Source: Lunularia cruciata
Taxonomy: Eukaryota; Streptophyta; Marchantiopsida; Lunulariales; Lunulariaceae
DNA length: 64,000 nt
Direction: 5' to 3'
Assembly (NCBI GenBank): GCA_948567375.1
Contig: OX419761.1
Span: 11,632,243-11,696,242, forward strand
Shown here: one piece after another, positions 12,084-24,115 of the stretch
Layout of the letters: every line of letters starts with the position of its first letter
Numbering within the stretch: the stretch's first letter is position 1
The notes under the pieces: generated by a model
What the model was told of the DNA's origin: nothing
Seen by the model: only the letters and a program-made list of their open reading frames with translations
Database searches by the model: none
Program-made: the position numbers and the translations under genes

Positions 12084-12628
12084 TAATCAAATTGTTTACC
12101 ATTCTCAACTCAATTCAAATCAATACTTGATCTGTCACTCTATAAATTGCCAACAACTCTGCATTGATTACAATGAAGCCACACCCACTCTAGCTAAGAG
12201 AATCCATGTGATGCTTGCCGGCCTCTGTCCACCATAGCCAGGAACTCGAAGGCTCAACATTAGGGAAGTGAGCTCTCTGGAGCTGCACTTTGAAAGTATA
12301 CCCCCTGGACTCGAGCTAGATCTAAACCCTAACGGTCCCGCTGACGGCACACTCGGCGATGCAAAGTGATGGTGGGCCCCACCTTGAAGTCAGTACCCCA
12401 AACACAAAATCTGACTGTCGGAAAGTAGTCTTTGAGAAACTGCTAAAATAACTCTAACTACTATTGCTGGAACTCTAGTGTCCGAGCAATCTAGATGCGA
12501 CACTACAAATGGCATGACAGTTGGCGTGCGTATATACATTGCTACACAACATACATTGTTACATAACATCATACACTATAGAAGCACAACTCACACATAA
12601 GTCATACATAGACTCTAAAGTGCCACAA
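12084..12628 (-). repeat. 3' LTR of element A
   Basis: On the minus strand it starts TGTGGCAC just after a purine run (GGGGGGCGA) that fits a polypurine tract. Its body at 12,084-12,519 matches 26,147-26,598 over about 440 bases at roughly 85% by eye. The outer end is set by the repeated start at 12,083. Confidence 0.7.
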
Positions 12629-13299
12629 TCGCCCCCCTAGCTGGCGGTTAGGTCCCTCTAACTCCAGATAGCCATCTACTCTAAATATATGGTATACCCT
12701 ATAATGAGCAAAGATCAGGAGTCCCGGTGCTATAGAGCCCCATTGTTAATTGCCTATCTGCAATCTATACCATATAAAGAATGAACTAGCTATAGGTCAA
12801 GTACATCTAGGACATAACCACTTTCCTTGAGGAACCACCACGAGGGGAGGAGTCATACATGCCATATGCCATCCTCTTGAACAACTATCATCCTCTCAAA
12901 CAACTATCACACGCTAACATAGTAGTAGCCTCACCAGAAGAGCCACATAACATACACCTCAAGCCTGCACGTACAAGTGCCAAGCTTGGGTCCATAGTAC
13001 CATCAATGTTTGGGAGGTAGCATGGTGCACAATTGCGCACATGATCCTTCTAAACAACACCATCACGTCCTTTTAACACAAGGACTCCAGATGGAAAAAC
13101 CTCACACACTCTCAAGGTAGTGGAGCATGTTGAAACATCAAGTGTGGTTGGTGATGTCTGTTGTAGATATACATAGTCTCATAGATGAAATCGATAGATC
13201 GAGGATCTATAACCTCCTCCTCAAATGGTAGCATAGCATAAAGTATCTCTATGCTGAGCAATTGCCAAGTTCTCAAAGGCCATCAACATCACTCTATGA

Positions 13300-14900
13300 A
13301 AGATCTATGCCCGTTGAGAACATGTGCTCATCCATACATCTAGGTCATCCAAGTCAAATTCTATAGTAGCATCTCGACAAATGGCTATAGGTAAATCTGG
13401 ATCTTGTCCATAGAGTAGGAAGTAAGGAGAGGAGGATGCTAAGGAGGCTTGCCGGCTGAATCGATAGCCCATGGCCAACCAAGGTAACTTGAGATCCCAA
13501 TCTCCCAAGTGGCCTCTCTGCAAACCATACGTTTGCAATCCTCTCTTCACCGTCTGAACTACTCTCTCTAGTAAGCCATTTGCCTCAAGGTGATCTCGGG
13601 AGGTAATATGATGATCAATCAAAGACTTGTCACACAAGACCTGAAACTCCCCCAAGAACTCTATACCCTGATCAGTCAAAACCTCAGCTGGTGCACCAAA
13701 ATGACTAAGAACTCAATCCAGGAACGAGTAAGTTGTCCCTTCACTAGACTTGTTAGGAAGTGCCACCAACTCAATCCACTTGGAGAAGTGCTCCACCATC
13801 ACCAAAACATAACGATGATGTCTCACAATCAGCGATAAAGGTCCAATGGTGTCCAAACTCCAACGGTAACCCAATCCCATGATAGGTAATGGGTGTAACT
13901 GTGGCATAAGAGCATTGAATGATGCTCTAACTTGGTCAAAAACCACACATCTAGCAACAAACTGATGTACCTTGGTCTGCATACCACGCCACCAATAATG
14001 ACTCTGGAGTAAGCTATATGCACGCTTGACTCCAAAATGTTCTAGCTCTTCATGAGCATGACCAACCAACTGTGGTCTCTAAGATGGAAGTGGTACTACT
14101 TGCACTCTACCATCATCCCATACACACAAAGGGTGTCTGCACTCCAATCTGAATTGTTTGGCTCGCTGAAGGATACAGTCTCTCTCCTTGGCCCCAACTG
14201 TGCCACCCACAACACCAGTGCAAAGATAGTCCATCACTAAGACATCATCATGAATGTCTCATTGAACTATACCAATATCTTCACGTTTTGGATCTGTGAC
14301 CTCAATAACTCCTCCTGTATGCGCTAAGAGAGATACCACCAAAGCCTCAGAAAATATACATAGAAAGGCAGATGCATGCCAACTTGGCACCATCTCCTCA
14401 TCTGTCTCACCATGCCAACGTGCTTCGGTCTGATCTTGCTGGCTGGGACATGGGTTTCTACTCAACCCATCTGCATCACGGTTCACCACTCTAGGTCTAT
14501 GAACAATTGTGAAATCATACTCTTGTAAAATCAGAGCACATCGTGGAAGCTTCATTGAAAGCTTGTCGGACTTCATCAACCACTTCAGTGGTTGATGATT
14601 AGTGATGAGAGTGAAGGGGTTACAAAATAGGTAACATCGGAATTGTGCTATTACCCAAATTGCTGCCAATCACTCTCGCTCATGTGAACTATAATTTGCC
14701 TCCGCTGAATTGTTGGAGTGACTAGCATAGGCCACCACAAACTCCTTCCCCTCATCATCATACGGGTGAGCACCGCTCCAATTTGTATGAACCTGAAATG
14801 GTTGTCCTTTGATCTATCTCCTCAAAATAGGAGCAGATGTCAGCCTCTCCTTGAGCTCTACAAAAGCTCTCTCCTGCTCTTCTCTCTAACACCACTCTTG
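13300..14900 (-). pseudogene. Element A RNase H and integrase regions
   Basis: RNase H-type text such as FTLITNHQPLKWLM and ADGLSRNPCP lies near 14,669-14,450. The zinc-binding and core parts of an integrase (HEELEHFGVKRAYSLLQSHY near 14,050; LDTIGPLSLI near 13,850; DQGIEFLGEFQVLCDKSLID near 13,670) follow. This is the 3' half of a Ty3/gypsy pol and a fossil part of element A. Confidence 0.75.
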
Positions 14901-15149
14901 TGTAAACTTGGTCAGCTTCATCAAGGCCTTAGGCAATGACACTAAATCCTCTAACATAGCGGCAATAGAAGTTTGCCAACCCAAGGAATACTTGCACTTT
15001 GCTCACATCCGTAGGCCAAGGAATATGTGCAATAGCCTCTACCTTGGTGTACTAAACACCAAGTCCGCCGGGGTAGATAGTGTGACCCAAATACTCAACC
15101 TACTCATGGAAGAACCTACACTTCCCAAGATGTAATTTGAGTCCATGCG

Positions 15150-15850
15150 ATCTCAACCTCTCAAACACATCCAACAACTATCTCTCATGCTCCTCCACAG
15201 GTATTGCTATAGACCAAAATGTCATCAATATAGCACTGAGGAAAATCCAACCCAGCTAGGATCCTATCCATGACCCATTAGAACTCAACAAGAGTGTTCT
15301 TCAACCCAAACGGTAAGAACCTCCATTGATATAACACATCCTTATCGTGAGGATCAATAGCCTGGAATGTTGTTTTGGACTTATCCTCCTCCTTGATTGG
15401 CAATTGATGATATCCCGCTTGAAGATCCAAAGTATTGAAGACCTTTGCATGCCCAATCGCATCAAAAATCTCCTCTAGTGTAGACATGGCATACAGATCA
15501 GCCCTAGTTTGTCGGTTGATAGGAGGGTAATCTCCACACATCTACCTATTTGTGTAGTTGCCATGCATATCTTTCTTGGCTGGCATCACTATTGTTGATG
15601 CATACTCTCCATGTGAAATCTCCACCAAACCAGCCTCAAAAAGGTCACTACTCCGGCTCTAAATCAATGTCCTCTCCATATCACTATATCAATAAGGACG
15701 TCAGAAAACTGGTGTATTGCTAGTCAGCTCAATCCATATACTAGGTCCCTTCAGAGCACCCAAATCTTTCATAATGAAGGCAAAACAAATCGCGTGGCTC
15801 CTCAAGAACCTCAAAACCCTCCGTCTTTCCTCTCTAGTAAGCTTGGGTCC
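15150..15850 (-). pseudogene. Element A reverse transcriptase region
   Basis: Recognisable gypsy reverse-transcriptase text: a block with VFNTLDLQAGYHQLPIKEED near 15,430, then WRFLPFGLKNTL near 15,300, then YIDDILV near 15,225. It lies directly after the methyltransferase region in reading order. Fossil part of element A. Confidence 0.8.
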
Positions 15851-16199
15851 AAGATCTGGCTCCCAAGTATCCTTTGCAACTGTAGTAGGAGTGGAAGACG
15901 TATTGGCTGGCTGCTACACTGGGCCCTTGGGAGCAATAATGCCATGCTCCCAACCTCTGTGTGAAAAACTCTCTCCACTTTGGCTGCAAGCTCCACACGT
16001 CCTCTAGCTGCATCTCAAGTGGACCAAGGGTGTAATCCAAGTAGCCCACGCTCACCCGGATGGACTCCAAGTAGACCACTCTCCCTAGTAGCTACTAGCT
16101 GTGTCCCAAGAATACCATGTCCACTTGGTCCATCGCCCTAGCATAAGCCTAAATCGTCTCGACAGGCACAAGGTTCACAAGTGTCCGAGTGGTGATGCC

Positions 16200-17170
16200 T
16201 ACCAAGCGCATCCTACGCTACTCTGCCAAGCCAAGGCTCACAATCCAGGTCAAATAGTTTAGGTCCATAACGTGACCTAACACTTGACACCTGGATGCCT
16301 CTACCACTACTGGATCAGCGGTAATTCTGGTACAAAAACCCATCGCCCGCTCTCTCTCATCAGCATTGAGCTCCACCAATTGCTATAACTATGAGTCCCA
16401 AACTAGTCTAGATCCTCCCTCTCGAAAAGCATGAGAGCATGGGAAACTCATGAGTGTGGGAAATGCGGCTCTAGGCTGTCCAACTAGGTTCACCATTGCC
16501 ATAGATGACTTATCAACCACTACCATTGTCTGAGACTGACACTCAACATCCAAGATATCATCAACAAGGATGTGGTCAAGTCATTGAATCCAATCATAAG
16601 CACGCCGTAGAACCTCTCTGGGTAAGAGGTTTGTCCACCAAAGACAAAGATGATGAGCCCATGATCTCACTTTGGCTGCATCTAACAATACAGTAGGTCC
16701 CATCCAAGAATGGACCTGATGTGTACTCGCCACCACTTTGGTGCAAGAATCACCCATCAAGGGAATGTTCTCCAAAAGGTAAGCTGGAGAAATGGACTGA
16801 TGAATCTGGAGATGTCATAGTATTCGTAATATGTCCCAAAACACACCAGAATAAGACCCAAACCTCTACAAGCACATGTATATCCCTAACATGGCCATCT
16901 AGAAATCACCAAGTGAATAGGCCCATGTCTCTCTAGATCATGCGCCCCCAATAAGGAAATGTCTGTTGGTAGGGCCTTTTGGTAACTTCTGACTGCTGAT
17001 ATCAATAATAACTCCGGATATTGATAGGCCAAGTGTGCTACATGATGTAGAGAGACTTGCCTAGCAGTCTCATCTCTCTCTACATACAAGTACCTCTGTA
17101 CTCATATACCCGCCTGTAATACCACAACTAGTCCGGTGCTAATCCTACTGAACAACTCCAATAGACATAT
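16200..17170 (-). pseudogene. C5-cytosine DNA methyltransferase domain inside element A
   Basis: About 320 codons with the C5-methyltransferase motifs in order. Motif I, the AdoMet site, reads LELFSRISTGLVVVLQAGI near 17,160-17,108. Next is an acidic aromatic segment YVERDETAR near 17,085. Motif IV, GPIHLVISRWPC, has its Pro-Cys near 16,890. Motif VI is ENIPLMGD near 16,770. Motif VIII, DAAKVRSWAHHLCLWWTNL, lies near 16,690-16,635. Motifs IX-X follow: VGQPRAAFPTLMSFP near 16,470, ELNADERERAMGF near 16,370 and VLGHVMDL near 16,270. The TGL of motif I and the W-x-N-L-L-P end of VIII resemble the DNMT3 type most; subfamily is an inference. It sits between protease and RT, so it was probably made as part of the pol polyprotein. 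Fossil. Confidence 0.85.
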
Positions 17171-17619
17171 CCCTTCTATTGGATACTGCCAAGAAATGAG
17201 TGCGTTATCTAGAGGTGTCAAAGCAATTGACTCTTGAGGCTCATCCTCACACTCATCTCCTGATGGTACAAAGGCTCCACTCCAAGCCTACTGCACCAAC
17301 CAATCTGCATGTTGCTGCAATGGCTCCTCTGAACTCCACAATAAAACATCCAAGGTGGATGGAATAATCCCACTTGTACTCCAAATCCGAGTGATCCTCT
17401 TTGGTACTAGAGTATCCTCTACATGGGTGTTCCCCTCCAACAAGTCACCAAGCCAAGTAACTGCATCACTAAAAGCTAAAATTGATGCTGCCATGGTCCC
17501 GAACTACAATGAGCCAAGACTGCCACTATTGAAGCGTATTGGTAGGCGACATACACGTCCCTCACTAGACTGCCAACCGGGTCTATAGGAGGCTATCTCC
17601 TCCCAATAGTCAATGCTGA

Positions 17620-18440
17620 AACTCATGGGGTATAACACTGCTCCCCCAACTAGCACATCATATGACTCAACTATCGTCGCAAGTGCCTGAGCTCTCACCA
17701 CCGAGCTATCAATAGGATGACCAAGTTGAACCTAGACAAGAAGCTCCCCACGTATAATGTATTGTGTTAAACCACCACCTAGAGATGTCTGGATCTGAAA
17801 TGGACACCTCTCCACATTGGTCGACCGTAACTCCAGACCGACCATTGCCACCTTCCCCAACATAAGGGGCTGCGCACCAGAGTCTAACAAGACTCTCTGT
17901 GGTGTATAGATCTTCCCTGAAGGTCCCACCAAATAGAAAATCCCCCTCTGATTATCCAATAGGATAACACAAGGTGTGAACCGTGCTCTCTCAAAGGCCG
18001 GTCTAGCTGGCAACTCCTCCAGTGTAGTCGCTATTGCTTGCCATAAACAATTAGTGGTTGAACGGATCCCATACTCCTCAACCAAGTCAGCTCCACTACC
18101 AACCACCTCTACTCTAGTAGTAGGAATTGCATCATCCCTACTTTCACAAAGCATAGTAGCCAACCAGAACATTGGGGTTGGGTCAACTCCCAATGTAAAT
18201 ATATCATTGGCTGAAAACAAAGGATGCCGTATAATCAGCTGAGCCGCCCCCAACATCATGCTAGACTTAGACTGTTTAGTAGCAGGTGGTTGACTAGTAG
18301 GTTGTCCATCATGCAATCCATCACCACCTACCACACCTGCACTAGGACGTTTAGGAACCATGGATATCATTTGCAATGCCTCAAATAGCGTGAAAGACTA
18401 AGGAAGTCTGACGTGTTGTCCAACCGCTCCTCTCTATGGG
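17620..18440 (-). pseudogene. Element A gag end and aspartic protease region
   Basis: A gag-tail region leads into a retropepsin: RVLLDSGAQPLMLGK near 17,890 holds the Asp-Ser-Gly of a retroviral-type aspartic protease, followed by a beta-rich stretch and DVLVGGAVL near 17,660. Around 17,180-17,600 lies a linker between protease and methyltransferase that is not recognised. Fossil part of element A. Confidence 0.7.
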
Positions 18441-18444
18441 TCCA

Positions 18445-19178
18445 TGTAATACCAAGAGCTAGCCATATGATCTTGATGTGAAATTTGGTTTGGTAACATC
18501 TAGAATGATGTTATACATGATGGTCAAAATAGATCAGATAGAAGTATCACCAAAAGAGTGCTTCTATTAATAGAGCAAAAATGGAAATAGTCTTGAGAAC
18601 CTTAGAACCAATATTTAGACATACAATTTAAAGGTGAGAATTTGTTTGGTAACATCTGGAAGAATATTACACATGATGGACTAAACAGATCAGGAAGAGG
18701 TATCACCAAAAGAGGACTTCTACTAATAGAGTAGGAACCAAAATATGCTTGGAAACTTTGAAGGTAATTTTGGAGGGCTAAACGGATGACTTAGACCTCA
18801 AAAATATGCAGATTTCCCTCCCCAATAGAGGTAGGGTTGGCCTTCTCTCCCCCTTGGTTTGTCTCATTGAGAGCTTTCCAACGGTACCTTACGTGATTTT
18901 GAGATTCCTATAGGAAGATTCCCTAAAAGATTCTCTCCAATCAAAGCTTGTTCGACCAACCAGATAGGACCTAGACCGACATGTCACCCATCCAACTAAG
19001 TAATCCAAGGGTGGAGCTTCCTGACATGTCACCTATCTATGTGCCTAATCCTATGGTGGAGCTTCCTTGGAAGAGATCCTCTTTGTCTATATAATAAAGA
19101 GAAGGTGCTCCTTTTGGACACCAAATGTTGAGTGTATAATCTGTGTTTTCTCTCTTCTCTTGTCCACGGAGTATTACA
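18445..19178 (+). repeat. 5' LTR of element B
   Basis: 734 bases from TGTAATACC to GTATTACA, directly followed by the primer-binding site. Two imperfect copies of a roughly 170-base unit (sharing gtaacatc and gtatcaccaaaagag) lie in its first half. A TATA-like ctatataataaag is near 19,088. A related LTR stands alone at 36,255-36,979. Confidence 0.85.
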
Positions 19179-22100
19179 ATGGTATCAGAGCGAGTGTCTT
19201 AGTCCAAGAGAGTGGATCACCCCTCTTGGAAGAGCACAAACTACTAAAACTAAGTAATTTGAGGTGGAGAACATAGAGTAATTGCTAGACTTAGGAAAGA
19301 CTTTAGAGAGCAGCCGAGATGGATGCACCAAGAGGACAATTTCCCGCACCTAGCTTTCCATTCCCAAATCCATTCCACATCAAGGTTATGTACATCCAAC
19401 GTGAGCAAATGAGGGTATTGCTAGTTTATCACTTTGGCATAGAATTCATGGACAGGGTGATGAACTCACCAAACCTGATGATTCTACCTGTAGTGATATA
19501 TAACAGAGAGTGGGATTTGACAATCTACATTCTATTATGATAATATGGATGTGAATGTCTTAAATCTTCTTCTTTCAACATTCACGTAGAAATCCGTTAT
19601 ATAGTGAGACCAAAAGTGATGTTTAGAGATTTTGTGGTTAGCAAGGAGTATTATCAATGAGTGACAGCTTTTGAGGTCCCAATGGTAGTTTTGATAGTTT
19701 GTACGCCTTCTAGAGTGATCATATTGACTATGTATTGAAGTAGACATTAGCAATTGAGTGTTGCAAGACCCATGGATCCGCAATTGCAAGAGTTGGTGCA
19801 AAGAATGCAAGAGATGTTGAATGAATTTTGAGAGATTAAGATGACCATGGAAACATTACAAAGTCAAAAGAAAATCTTCAGGAACGATCAAGCCATGCAA
19901 GGAGAAGAGCCGTCTCAAAACCCAGTACTTGCGACTAAAGTACTTGAAGAGGCACCTATGCCTACGAACCCTATCAACAATGAAGCCACATTGCTACTCC
20001 GGATGAAGAAGACTTGCAACATTGAGCCTTACAAGGAGTAGCGTATGATGGGAGAAGTGGAAAATTGGATCTCAAGAATGATGGGAGAAGTGGAAAATTG
20101 GATCTCAAGAATGAATCAAAATTTCTGATTGTTCTCAACAGAGATCACGGAGTATGCTACAGGTGTGTTTGCATGTGGGTACTTGACCAATAAAGCCCTC
20201 AGATGGTATGATGCTTGGGAACGATCCATGTTGGCAAAGAGAAGGGAGGTTACGTGGACAGCAATGCAAGAAGGATTGTTGAAGAATTTCCAATTGGTGG
20301 ATTCTGTGCAGATGGCTCAAACCTGACTATGGGGATTGAGACAGAAGAATAGCGTACAAGAGTATATGAAAGTATTTCTGGATCTACAAGTTGCAATAAC
20401 CTACATGAGTCCAGCAGAGGCTCTTGACAATTTCAAACAAGGGTTAAAGGAGCGGATTTGCCAAGAAGTCATGGTGCAAAATCCGTGCACAGTGTTTGAA
20501 GCTATTGCTTGTGCACAAAGAATAGCAAGAGCATTGGGTGAAGGTGAAGGAGTAGTTCCACCTCAAAATTATTGGGCAGAAATGCCACACATGGGTGGAC
20601 AAGTACCAATGGAATTGGGCAACCTTTGATTTCAAGATCGAGGAGCACGACTACTTCAAGGGGAGCATGGACGGGTAGAAGAACAAAGAGATGGAGTCCC
20701 ACGAGGAGAACGAACTCAAGGAGAACAACACCGTTGTTACAATTGTGGCCGTATTGGGCACATATCTACCAACTATTGCACTTGTCTCCTTAGAGGCTCT
20801 CGGCCTTCGTACAGACGATCTTTGAACAACTTGGAGAGGCGCATTGAAGAGGAGGAGGTGGAAATCACTTTGGAAAACAAAGATCACCAGTAAATGTACC
20901 TCGTGGCCTTATTGGCTCAATAAGGAAGAAGAGAAGCAAGGGAAGGAAGAAGACTAATGCACAAAGATCCTAAAAGGCAACCTCATAATTGATTGTCGTG
21001 AATGGAGTCCTAGAAGGCAATCAAGTGAGAGTATTAATTGATTTGGGAGCAATAGAAATTTTTTTATCTTGCTCTATTGCAATAAGATTGGGAATGGATC
21101 TAGAGAGAGATAGAAGTGAATAAGTAGAGTTGCCTAATGGGCAAATAGAGAGGATTGAATCATTACCTAGACAGGTAACACTCTCTATAGGAGAATATCA
21201 AGAAGCAATTGAGTGGCGAGTGATACAATTAGCTCGTTATGATGCAATCTTAGGTATGCCATGGATGAATCATTACAACCCTATGGTAGATTGGAGGAAG
21301 AAAGTAGTGAGAACCCACAAATGGTCAATCATTGGGATTAAAGAAAAATCACCCATGCAGGATTTGCCTCTATATGTCATATGGACGGCAATTGTCTGTA
21401 AGACCGATAGTGTTTCATGAGTCTAATAAGAGAAATCCAAAGTGCACAACTAGATGGACAAGTTCTTGAGAAATTGAAGATGTGGTGGATGAATTTCAAG
21501 ATGTCTTTCTGGATGATCTACCCTCAGGATTACCACCATAAAGGAGAGTAGATCATAAAATTGAGACACTCCCGAGGAAGACACCTCTTTGTAAGGCCTC
21601 ATATTGCCTATCACCTCATGAGTTAGAGGAGTGTAAGACTCAAATTGAGAAGATGTTGTAGAAGAGGTTCATCCAACCTAGCGTATCACCATATGGGGCT
21701 CTTGTCTTGTTTGAGAAGAAGAAGGATGGTACAATGTGCATGTGCATTGACTATTGAGATCTCAATTAACAAAAAATGAAGAACAAATACCCCTTACCTT
21801 GCATGGAGCGAGATACTTCACCAAATTGGACTTACAGAGTGGTTACAATCAAATCCAAATTGTAGAGGAAGATGTGTACAAAATTACCTTTCAAACCAAA
21901 TATGGCCACTTTGAGTATCTTGTGATGCCTTTTGGCCTCACCAATGCACCTGCCACTTTTCATGAGTCTAATGAATGACATATTTCATCTATACTTGGAT
22001 AAGTCTGTTATCGTCTTCTTGGATGATATCTTGGTATATAGTAGCACGATGACGGAACACAAACAACATCTACAAGATGTCCTCTAGATTCTAAGACAGA

Positions 22101-24115
22101 ATCAATTGTATGCCAAAATCTCAAAGTGCGAGTTTAGCAAGTTTGAAGTAGACTACTTGGGGCATAGAGTAAGTGCAGAGGGAATTCAAGTATTGATAAA
22201 TAAAATAGAGGTCATTCAAAAATGGCATGCACCAAAAGATCAAACTCAACTCAAGAGCTTCTTGAGGTTAACAATATTCTATTGTTGATTTGTCAAAGAC
22301 TTCTCCAAGGTTGCACAACCTTTAATGGCACTACTTGGCAATGTGAAGAAATGGACATGAGGAACCGCACAAGATTTAGCCTTTCAAGAATTGAAAGCCA
22401 CCTTGCTACATGCACCAATCTTGAAGTGGTATGACCAAAAACGACCAATCAAGTTGGCTATAGATGCATCAAGCATAGCAATAGGAGCAATCCTACAACA
22501 AGAGTGGCATGATAGATGGCATCCAATTACATATTTCTCTTGAAAGTTATTACTGGCAGAGCGCAACTACCACACCACAGAACAAGAAGAGCTGGCCATT
22601 GTTTTGGCAACCAAGCATTGGAAGCACTATTTGGGCAAGAACACATTTGTAGTAGAGACAGACCACAAACCTCTAGTCTACCTCAAGACGCAAAAGGATC
22701 TATTTCATCGCCAAATTCTATGGGCAGAGTGGTGACAACGCTTCAACATGAAAATCACCTACGTGGAAGGTAAGAAACAACTTGCAGATGCATTCACCCG
22801 CATGCCAATGGCAAACAACTTGGTGGTAGAGGTTAAGATTAACCCTAAATTCTGGCCCAAGATTCAGGCTGCTACAAAAACTGATCCGCAAATTGTAGAA
22901 GAGCAATCATCCAAAGGCATCACCAACACCCAAGGACTCACCTTTCATGATGGTAGATTATGGATCCCAAATGTCCCAGAATTATGCACCACCATTCTAG
23001 CGGAATGTCATGATTTGGCCATTGCAGGTCATGTTGGAGTAGACAAGACCTTGGATGCAATCCAACACCATTACTATTGGCCCAAGATGAACAATGACGT
23101 GATGGACTACGTGCGCAGCAGCCTACTTTTTCAACAAAACAAAGCTTCCAATCAAGCTCTTGCAGGGCTCTTTCAACCTCTCTCCACGCCTACCCAACGT
23201 TGGGAACAAGTGAGTTTGGATCTCATCTGTGAATTACCCAAGACCACCTTAGGGTTTGACTCCATTGGGGTCTTTGTGAACTAGCTTACGTACATTTATG
23301 TACGGCCTACCACCAAGGATGTGACCGCTCCACAACTAGCGCAATTATACTTAGATGCAATCTTCTCTCACCATGGCTTGTCTAGAGTACTTAGCACCAA
23401 TAGAGGCACTCAATTCGCCAATTTGTTTTAGCGAACACTCTTTGGTTTCTTCAAAACCAAGTTGGCCATGTCTACAACTTATCACACACAAACAGATGGC
23501 CAAATAGAGCGGGCTAATTGCACGATTGAAGACATGTTATAGGGCTTCACCTTAGAAGAGCAAGAAAGGTGGGACACACTACTCCCATTGGTGGAATTTG
23601 CTTATAACAATTCAATGAATGCATCCACCTAGATCACTCCGTTCTTCCTCATGTATGGTGAGTATTACTTCACACCTTCTAGCTTGATGAAGATCCGTCC
23701 AGTGGCTACCAAGGTCAATGCAGTCAACACGTTTGTTTCTAGAATCCAACACGGTGTGGAGAGAGCCAAGCACAGATTACAGATTGCACAAAATCAACAA
23801 AAGTAGTATACTAATGCACACCATAGGCACATGGAGTTCAATGTTGGGGACCAAGTGTGGCTATCGATAACCAACCTCACATTAGTTGGACCTCATAAGC
23901 TCAAACCTTGTTTTATTGGGCCTTTCTCGATTCTTTGTTGCATCGGCGCTATGGCCTATCACCTTGAGCTACCATCACACATGAAGATCCATCTAGTGTT
24001 CCATGTTTCCCTACTACGTAGATATGCTCCCCAATCAGGCCAAGGTCATTCCACACAAGACAATTAACCTTGTCCAACACTCATTGATGGCATAGAGGAA
24101 TATGAACTCTTGCAA
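18445..24115 (+). mobile_element. Element B: Ty3/gypsy retrotransposon nested in element A
   Basis: Plus-strand element inserted into element A in opposite orientation. Parts: 5' LTR 18,445-19,178; tRNA-iMet primer site TGGTATCAGAGC at 19,180-19,191; gag about 19,320-20,640; zinc knuckle CYNCGRIGHISTNYC near 20,735-20,780; protease near 21,000-21,400; reverse transcriptase about 21,540-22,290 ([12 protein letters not shown] and [13 protein letters not shown]); RNase H about 22,430-22,800; integrase about 22,930-23,750; chromodomain-type C-terminus about 23,831-24,110 (IDGIEEYEL). Only one LTR was recognised. The copy is broken, with roughly a dozen breaks. It is a chromovirus-like member of Ty3/gypsy and younger than A. 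Confidence 0.83.

Noticed and set aside
19180-19191. Possible tRNA fragment (TGGTATCAGAGC)
   Set aside because: It is the retrotransposon primer-binding site complementary to the initiator tRNA 3' end, directly next to the LTR.
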